This document shows, in pieces, positions 59,246 to 64,000 of a stretch of 64,000 bases of DNA (positions within the stretch are counted from its first letter, which is position 1; each line of letters begins with the position of its first letter). The translations under genes and the position numbers were made by a program. The notes beneath the pieces are model-generated. The model saw nothing but the letters and a program-made list of their open reading frames with translations. It was not told the DNA's origin and searched no databases. The DNA comes from an uncultured Collinsella sp. (GTDB lineage: Bacteria; Actinomycetota; Coriobacteriia; Coriobacteriales; Coriobacteriaceae), in the NCBI GenBank assembly GCA_958437935.1, contig CAUBPS010000004.1:1-64000 (forward strand), read 5' to 3'.

Positions 59246-60352
59246 CTATGCCTGCTTGCCTGCGTCGGCCGGGAAGGTTATGCCGGCCTGCTGGCGCACG
59301 GCATCCATGATGCGCAGTGAGACGAGCGTGACATCGCGGTAGTGGCCAAGCTCGTGACGTCCCGCCGGGGTCTCCCAAATCTCTTCCTTGACGTTATCGA
59401 TGCCGCCGATGGCGGTGATAAAGTCTGCGAGTTCGTATTCCATGGTGTTGCTCGATTTGGGCAGGTCGAGCACGCGGCCGCTGTCGCTCTGTTCACGCGG
59501 TGCCTCGGTCGCCGAGCCGCGTACGACGTCGCCGCGATAGTCGATGCGGACGTTGCGGGGCGTGGACAGATGGTCAATCTGGATAGTGCCACGCTCGCCT
59601 TCGATTTGCGAGGGCAGTAGGTCATTCGTAATTTTGGAGTGCGCGAGCTCGACGGAGATACGGCCACCGCCGTAGCTGGCGAGGATGGAACCGCAGCCAT
59701 CGATGGGGCCATGGGTGAGCTCTTGCGTGGTGGGGTCGAGCAGAGTAGCCATGCTCGTAAGGCCGGAGGGCATGCCGAAGATCTCGACCATGGGCTCGAC
59801 GGTGTAGACGCCAATATCCATGAGGGAACCCGATGCCATATTGCAGTCGAAGATATTGGTGGCGTGTCCCGCGAGAATCTCGTTGTAGCGCGAGGAATAT
59901 TTGCCAAAGCGCAATGAGGCGCGGCGGATGGGGGCGATCTCACCCAGGGCGTCCTCGATGGCGTGGAAAGCGGGGTCATGGAGGGGGCGCATGGCCTCGA
60001 GGGCTACGACGCCCGCCGCCTCGGCTGCGCGAAAGACCTCGAACGCCTGTGCCTCGGTGGCACAAAAAGGCTTTTCGACGATAACGTGCTTGCCGCCGGT
60101 GATACAGGCGAGCGCCTGCTCGTAGTGGAGCGCATTGGGGCTGCCGATGTAGACGGCGTCGACGTCGGCAGCGGACGCAAGCTCGTCAAGCGCGGTGAAG
60201 TTACGCTCGCTACCATGCTTAGCGGTGAAGGCGGCGCCGCGATCTGCATCGCGCGAGAGCGTGCCCACAAACGCAGCTTGGTCGTTGGCGTTGACGACCT
60301 GGATAAAGTCGTCGGTAATCATGGATGTGCCGATGGTCGCTATACGCAGCAT
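59246..60352 (-). CDS. Gfo/Idh/MocA-family NAD(P)-dependent oxidoreductase
   Basis: Predicted sugar or cyclitol dehydrogenase, 368 residues. The N-terminal Rossmann domain starts IATIGTSMITDDF (a variant of GxGxxG), followed by VDAVYIGSPNALHYEQALACITGGKHVIVEKPF with the family EKP motif. The C-terminal domain has GSLMDIGVYTVEPMVEIFG. The GTSMIT glycine motif is looser than usual, as in the YulF/MviM subgroup. ATG 60352 follows GGGGAT. The substrate is not predictable. Confidence 0.87.
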   Translation of the reverse strand: MLRIATIGTSMITDDFIQVVNANDQAAFVGTLSRDADRGAAFTAKHGSERNFTALDELASAADVDAVYIGSPNALHYEQALACITGGKHVIVEKPFCATEAQAFEVFRAAEAAGVVALEAMRPLHDPAFHAIEDALGEIAPIRRASLRFGKYSSRYNEILAGHATNIFDCNMASGSLMDIGVYTVEPMVEIFGMPSGLTSMATLLDPTTQELTHGPIDGCGSILASYGGGRISVELAHSKITNDLLPSQIEGERGTIQIDHLSTPRNVRIDYRGDVVRGSATEAPREQSDSGRVLDLPKSSNTMEYELADFITAIGGIDNVKEEIWETPAGRHELGHYRDVTLVSLRIMDAVRQQAGITFPADAGKQA

Positions 60353-60427
60353 GTATCCCCCTCGTGCCGTTCGGTTTACAGGATGAGTGTAGCGCGAGGG
60401 GACAGGAAATAGCGTGCGAAAACGCCG

Positions 60428-60913
60428 TTACAGGTCGCTCTCGTTAAAGCCGGTGTCGATATCGAGGTTGCTGCCGTCGGCCGCCGTGGTGGCAAGCTCG
60501 TCGCAGCGCTCGTTGAGCTCATGACCGGCGTGGCCCTTAACCCAGATGAACTCCACTTTGTGCTTGCTCTTTGCGGTGAGCAGGCGCTCCCACAGATCGC
60601 GGTTCTTGACAGGTTGCTTGTTGGCAGTCTTCCAGCCGCGTTTTTTCCATCCGTCAATCCAGTGCTTGTTGAAGGCGTTGACGACGTACTGCGAATCGGA
60701 ATGGACTTCGACGTCGCAGGGGCGGTTGAGCGCCTCGAGCGCCACGATAACGGCCATGAGCTCCATGCGGTTGTTGGTGGTCTTGGCGTAGCCGCGCGAA
60801 AGCTCGGAGGTGAAGGTCTTGCCAGCGGGGTTGGTGTATTTGAGCACGGCGCCGTAGCCGCCGCGTCCCGGATTTGATCGGGCCGAGCCGTCGGTATAGA
60901 TGATGACCTTCAC
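60428..60913 (-). CDS. rnhA: Ribonuclease HI
   Basis: Degrades the RNA strand of RNA-DNA hybrids, 161 residues. The catalytic acids are Asp8 (YTDGSARSNPG), Glu51 (NNRMEL), Asp73 (HSDSQYV) and Asp138 (NERCDELA), with HAGHE before the last. The GTG at 60913 (AAAGGAA upstream) starts the standard KVIIYTDG N terminus; the longer frame is not supported. Confidence 0.94.
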   Translation of the reverse strand: MKVIIYTDGSARSNPGRGGYGAVLKYTNPAGKTFTSELSRGYAKTTNNRMELMAVIVALEALNRPCDVEVHSDSQYVVNAFNKHWIDGWKKRGWKTANKQPVKNRDLWERLLTAKSKHKVEFIWVKGHAGHELNERCDELATTAADGSNLDIDTGFNESDL

Positions 60914-60989
60914 ATGGTTCCTTTCGTTGGGTATGTTTCGTGCGAGTGACCATTGTAGCGCCATGCCCGCTGGGGGCTAGCAATCTATG

Positions 60990-61005
60990 ATTTCTACCCC
61001 GTCTT
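60990..61005. repeat. Partial REP-like copy near the LysR gene end
   Basis: ATTTCTACCCCGTC is identical to the core of the repeats that flank the transposase at 34.9 and 35.8 kb, followed by a diverged TTCCG. It lies between rnhA and the LysR gene and may be a decayed target copy. Confidence 0.5.
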
Positions 61006-61012
61006 CCGACAG

Positions 61013-61915
61013 TTAGTTGGCATGGATGATGCGGTTGAGCTCATCGAGGTATTGCTGCAAGAGGGGAGAGGGCTTGCGCTCGTCGTGCATGATATAGCCT
61101 ACGTGCATCGTTGGGGCGTCTGCTAACGGGATCGATGCCATACCCCATTGCATTTCATTGGAGAGGACGCCGGTCGACAGGGTGTAACCGTTCGACGTGA
61201 TAAGTAAGTTAGTAAGTGTTCCGCGGTCCGAGATTCGTATGTTGCGGTCGCAAGGGATATAGCTAAAAGGTTCCTCGGCGTAATAGAAGGAGTTTGAGGT
61301 TCCCTGCTCAAAGCTGTAGCGCGTATAGGGCGTGAGGTCGGCAAGGGACAGCTGAGGGCGGCGTGCGAGCGGGTGGCGCTCGCTAACGAAGACGTGGACC
61401 GTCGCGTCGAATAGGGGATGGAAGCTTGCACGGGCATCGGCGAAGGCCTTCTGCAGAACGCGGGCGTTAAAGTCATCCAGATACAGAATGCCGATATCGC
61501 TGCGAAACGCACGGACGTCATCAATGATCTGCGATGTGGTGGTCTCGCGCATGATGAACTCGAACTTGCTGTCGCGGCAGCGCTCGACTACGTTGACAAA
61601 GGCCTCGACCGAAAACGCGTAGTGTTGGGCTGAGATGGCAAGGCGGGCCTGAGGTGTACCGCCGTCCTCGTAGCGGGCCTCGAGCATGTCGGCCTGCTCT
61701 ACGACCTGGCGTGCATAACCCAAAAGCTCGGTGCCGTCGTTGGTGAGTGCAACACCGCGGCTAGAGCGCGTAAAGATTTCGATATGAAGTTCCTGCTCCA
61801 GGCTTTTGACGGCGTTGGAGATATTGGACTGTGCGGTATAGAGGCGCTGAGCTGCGGCGTTGATTGAGCCGGACTCTGCCACGGCGATCAGAAAACGAAG
61901 CTGCTGGAGGGTCAT
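61013..61915 (-). CDS. LysR-family transcriptional regulator
   Basis: DNA-binding regulator of 300 residues. The N-terminal winged helix is LQQLRFLIAVAESGSINAAAQRLYTAQSNISNAVKSLEQELHIEIFTRSSRGVALT, standard for LysR. The co-inducer domain spans about 90-295. AAAGGA precedes the ATG. It is transcribed divergently from metY across a 273-bp region, so metY is the likely target, with a sulfur metabolite such as O-acetylserine or O-acetylhomoserine as a possible effector. That is inference from position. Confidence 0.9.
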   Translation of the reverse strand: MTLQQLRFLIAVAESGSINAAAQRLYTAQSNISNAVKSLEQELHIEIFTRSSRGVALTNDGTELLGYARQVVEQADMLEARYEDGGTPQARLAISAQHYAFSVEAFVNVVERCRDSKFEFIMRETTTSQIIDDVRAFRSDIGILYLDDFNARVLQKAFADARASFHPLFDATVHVFVSERHPLARRPQLSLADLTPYTRYSFEQGTSNSFYYAEEPFSYIPCDRNIRISDRGTLTNLLITSNGYTLSTGVLSNEMQWGMASIPLADAPTMHVGYIMHDERKPSPLLQQYLDELNRIIHAN

Positions 61916-61976
61916 CGGCGCCCGTCCTTTCGATAGCTATCTAAAAAACCGATAACAGGTTAGCGCTTTTAAGTGA

Positions 61977-62005
61977 TTGACCGAGGGAAACAATGCTCGT
62001 ACTAT
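61977..62005 (+). promoter_or_regulatory. metY promoter
   Basis: TTGACC (61977-61982), a 17-bp spacer and TACTAT (62000-62005). It implies a leader of about 177 nt containing the hairpin and leader ORF below. Confidence 0.7.
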
Positions 62006-62035
62006 TCAAAACACACAAAGGCGGTAGGTAATTAA

Positions 62036-62123
62036 GCCAACCACGGAACCGGGATGCGAAAGGAGGCCCGCATATGAATTGCTTACCAAGACGAATGCCG
62101 GGCTCCTGTTTGCGTCCGTTGGC
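62036..62123 (+). promoter_or_regulatory. Structured leader (attenuator-like) of metY
   Basis: A long imperfect hairpin is closed by GCCAAC (62036-62041) with GTTGGC (62118-62123). It has inner pairing of TGCGAAAGGAGGCCCGCAT with the 62095-62114 region. The alternative small hairpin ATGCG/CGCAT (62054-62058 with 62069-62073) would hold the leader ORF's ribosome site in its loop. It does not match the SAM riboswitch or T-box consensus by eye. Confidence 0.55.
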
Positions 62124-62127
62124 GTGA
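62074..62127 (+). CDS. Putative 17-residue leader peptide with two Cys codons
   Basis: ATG 62074 to TGA 62127 encodes MNCLPRRMPGSCLRPLA. It has a near-perfect ribosome site AAAGGAGG (62059-62066) seven bases upstream. Cysteine codons are at positions 3 and 12; rare TTA and AGA codons lie between. The ORF lies across the 3' arm of the leader hairpin upstream of a cysteine/homocysteine-forming enzyme. This is the layout of a translation-dependent attenuator sensing charged tRNA-Cys. Expression is not proven, and a short ORF could arise by chance. Confidence 0.5.
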   Translation: MNCLPRRMPGSCLRPLA

Positions 62128-62188
62128 TCAGGAGACAGCAACTTACTTCTCTTACTCTTATTACTTTTGTTCAATCAAGGAGATCATC

Positions 62189-63499
62189 ATGAGCCAGTTT
62201 ATCAACAACCCCGAGCACACCTTTGGTTTCGATACCCTGCAGCTGCACGTTGGCCAGGAGAGCGCCGATCCTGCATCCGACTCCCGTGCCGTGCCTATCT
62301 ACCAGACCACGAGCTATGTGTTCCGCAATTCCCAGCACGCCGCCGACCGCTTTGGTCTTGCCGACGCCGGTAACATCTATGGCCGTCTGACCAACTCCAC
62401 CCAGGGCGTCTTCGAGGACCGTATCGCCGCACTCGAGGGTGGCGTGGCAGGTCTTGCCGTCGCCTCCGGTGCTGCTGCCATCACCTATACCCTGCAGGCT
62501 CTTGCCCAGGCCGGTGACCACGTGGTGGCTCAGAAGACCATTTACGGTGGCTCCTACAACCTGCTGGAGCATACGCTCTCCCAGTTTGGCGTCGAGACCA
62601 CGTTTGTCGATGCCCATAACCTGAAAGAGGTCGAGGGTGCCATCAAGGACAACACCACGGTCATCTATCTCGAGACGCTCGGCAACCCCAACTCCGACAT
62701 CCCCAACATCGACGCCATCTCCGAGATCGCCAAGAGGCACGGTCTGCCGGTTGTCGTCGACAACACTTTCGGCACCCCGTATCTGTTCCGTCCGCTGGAG
62801 CATGGCGCCAACATCGTTGTCCACTCCGCAACCAAGTTCATCGGCGGCCACGGCACCTCGCTGGGCGGTGTGATCGTCGACGGCGGTAACTTCAATTGGA
62901 AGGCGAGCGGAAAGTACGCCCAGATCGCTGAGCCCAACCCCTCCTACCATGGTGTTTCGTTTGCCGAGGCTGCCGGTCCCGCCGCCTTCGCAACCTATGT
63001 CCGTGCCATCCTGCTGCGTGACGAGGGTGCCTGCATCAGCCCGTTCAACGCCTGGGTCCTGCTCCAGGGCACCGAGACCCTGTCGCTGCGCGTCGACCGC
63101 CATGTCGAGAACACCAAGAAGGTCGTTGAGTTCCTGGCTGGTGACAGCCATGTCGCCAAGGTGAACCACCCGAGCCTGCCTGAGCACCCCGATCACGAGC
63201 TCTATCAGAAGTACTTCCCCAACGGCGGCGCTTCGATCTTCACCTTTGAGATTAAGGGTGGCCAGGAGGCTGCCTGGAAGTTCATCGATCATCTGCAGGT
63301 GTTCTCGCTGCTCGCCAACGTGGCCGACGTCAAGTCGCTCGTCGTGCACCCGGCTACCACCACGCACTCCCAGCTCTCTGCCGAGGAGCTCGCCGAGCAG
63401 AACATCACGCCCTCCACGATCCGTCTTTCCATCGGTACCGAGAACGCCGAGGACATCATTTGGGATCTGAAGCAGGCCTTTGCCGCGCTGGACGAGTAA
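62189..63499 (+). CDS. metY: O-acetylhomoserine (thiol)-lyase
   Basis: PLP enzyme that makes homocysteine (or cysteine) from an O-acetylated amino acid and sulfide, 436 residues, the usual length for the O-acetylhomoserine sulfhydrylase group. Marks are FDTLQLHVGQ at the N terminus, YGRLTNSTQGVFEDRIAALEGG, the PLP-ring stacking segment KTIYGGSYNLLEHTL and the Schiff-base lysine in VHSATKFIGGHGTSLGG (Lys216). AAGGAG precedes the ATG. Preference for acetylhomoserine over acetylserine is inferred from length and motif pattern. Confidence 0.92.
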   Translation: MSQFINNPEHTFGFDTLQLHVGQESADPASDSRAVPIYQTTSYVFRNSQHAADRFGLADAGNIYGRLTNSTQGVFEDRIAALEGGVAGLAVASGAAAITYTLQALAQAGDHVVAQKTIYGGSYNLLEHTLSQFGVETTFVDAHNLKEVEGAIKDNTTVIYLETLGNPNSDIPNIDAISEIAKRHGLPVVVDNTFGTPYLFRPLEHGANIVVHSATKFIGGHGTSLGGVIVDGGNFNWKASGKYAQIAEPNPSYHGVSFAEAAGPAAFATYVRAILLRDEGACISPFNAWVLLQGTETLSLRVDRHVENTKKVVEFLAGDSHVAKVNHPSLPEHPDHELYQKYFPNGGASIFTFEIKGGQEAAWKFIDHLQVFSLLANVADVKSLVVHPATTTHSQLSAEELAEQNITPSTIRLSIGTENAEDIIWDLKQAFAALDE

Positions 63500-63558
63500 G
63501 GCGACTTGTGCAAGGACCCCTTGCGACTCGATAGGTATAACTGCATAAATGCCTGCTC

Positions 63559-63599
63559 AAGACGCCTGCGCAAGCAATGGTTGCGCAGGCGTCTTTTTT
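63559..63599 (+). terminator. Terminator after metY
   Basis: A perfect 15-bp stem (63559-63573 with 63581-63595) and a TTTTTT run. Confidence 0.95.
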
Positions 63600-63680
63600 G
63601 CATAGGAAGGGCGCTATTACAGGGTTTTTGGCATGCTTTATGCATTTGAGTTGTGGAAAACTCCTGTTGAGAGGATGTGA

Positions 63681-63716
63681 GTTTTACGCAATTGACGTGC
63701 GCCTTTTGAGTAAAAC
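63681..63716. promoter_or_regulatory. Inverted repeat upstream of the secreted protein gene
   Basis: GTTTTAC (63681-63687) and GTAAAAC (63710-63716) flank a TTGACG -35-like box (63692-63697). It could be an operator or just a chance AT repeat. Confidence 0.35.
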
Positions 63717-63810
63717 CGCAGGTCGCGATTTGCTCGAGGTACTATGCAGCGCGATCGAATCACACGCAGCTCAAACGCAGCAAAAACGCACTACGGAGGT
63801 TTCCAGCTAC

Positions 63811-64000
63811 ATGAGGATCGATTCGCGAAAACCGAAAGCCGCCGCCCTTTCCGCCGCTCTGACCGTGGCGCTTTTGGCGGGCGCCGGCGCAACTGATGCC
63901 CACGCGGCAACACTGTCCGATACGGTTGGATCTACGCCGTCCGAGACGACGCTGGTACAGCCCGTTGATTATCGCGGTGACGGTTATGGCTCTATGCAGG
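63811..64000 (+). CDS. Secreted protein, N-terminal fragment (runs off the window)
   Basis: ATG 63811 has ACGGAGGT 14-19 bases upstream. The 63 visible codons encode a basic start (RIDSRKPK), a hydrophobic core of about 20 residues rich in Ala/Leu/Val and a probable signal peptidase site AHA-A, then a Ser/Thr-rich segment ending QPVDYRGDGYGSM. It looks like an exported, Sec-dependent protein. The family cannot be decided from this fragment. Confidence 0.7.
   Translation, partial: MRIDSRKPKAAALSAALTVALLAGAGATDAHAATLSDTVGSTPSETTLVQPVDYRGDGYGSMQ

Noticed and set aside
62012..62188. SAM riboswitch or T-box in the metY leader
   Set aside because: The conserved cores of these elements (SAM-I box sequences, T-box UGGN motif followed by an antiterminator) are not recognisable. 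A leader peptide fits better.
1..64000. CRISPR array, prophage or rRNA operon
   Set aside because: No regularly spaced direct repeats, phage structural genes, integrase or rRNA-like sequences were seen.

Overview
This is a GC-rich bacterial chromosome segment, most likely from a Coriobacteriia gut anaerobe close to Collinsella. Four things point that way. The actinobacterial block uvrC - rapZ - whiA - gap - pgk - tpiA - secG is recognisable. Anaerobic ribonucleotide reductase (nrdD/nrdG) is present. Many ATP-driven peptide-type importers and fermentative functions are encoded. No aerobic respiratory gene is seen. The assignment rests on gene content and gene order read by eye, not on a database search. 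No prophage, CRISPR array, rRNA operon or plasmid backbone was seen.

Layout. 1-17.2 kb: coaE, a lytic transglycosylase, all three excinuclease genes (uvrB, uvrA, uvrC), two flavoproteins, an Mrp-type Fe-S carrier ATPase, an LTA-synthase-like membrane enzyme, a YbaK-type deacylase and murJ. 17.2-28 kb: a complete-looking sialic acid uptake and breakdown cluster. It has a lipoprotein receptor, a permease, a fused permease-ATPase, an ATPase, an acetylesterase followed by an apparently dead paralogue, a neuraminate lyase, a ROK sugar kinase and NanE. It sits between uvrC and rapZ, which are neighbours in many actinobacteria. 28-36 kb: rapZ, whiA, then glycolysis (gap, pgk, tpiA, gpmI), a REP-associated tyrosine transposase with inverted flanking repeats, and secG. 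36-42.4 kb: a second five-gene oligopeptide ABC operon. 42.4-49 kb: two very long hairpin elements, tRNA-Leu, a PP2C phosphatase plus a STAS-kinase fusion (a partner-switching module), three identical tRNA-Gly genes, tRNA-Cys, an alpha-glucosidase and tRNA-Val. 49-55 kb: nrdD, two more long hairpin elements, nrdG, then folE - HD protein - folB and a zinc peptidase. 55-61 kb: dipeptidase, SlyD-like isomerase, an orphan UreE-like protein, a HAD phosphatase, a Fur-family regulator, acylphosphatase, a Gfo/Idh oxidoreductase and RNase H. 61-64 kb: a LysR regulator divergent from metY, and the start of a secreted protein cut by the window edge.

How the genes work together. The nan cluster would import sialic acid, strip O-acetyl groups, cleave it to ManNAc plus pyruvate, phosphorylate ManNAc and epimerise it to GlcNAc-6-P. 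NagA and NagB, needed to finish the route, are not in the window, and neither is a sialidase. The triose block processes the resulting hexose.

The best candidates for something undescribed are: (i) a family of four 84-139 nt hairpins whose stems differ completely while their internal-loop sequences are conserved; (ii) a cysteine-containing leader peptide nested in a hairpin upstream of metY; (iii) the tandem catalytically dead esterase in the sialic acid cluster; (iv) an orphan UreE-like protein translated with SlyD.
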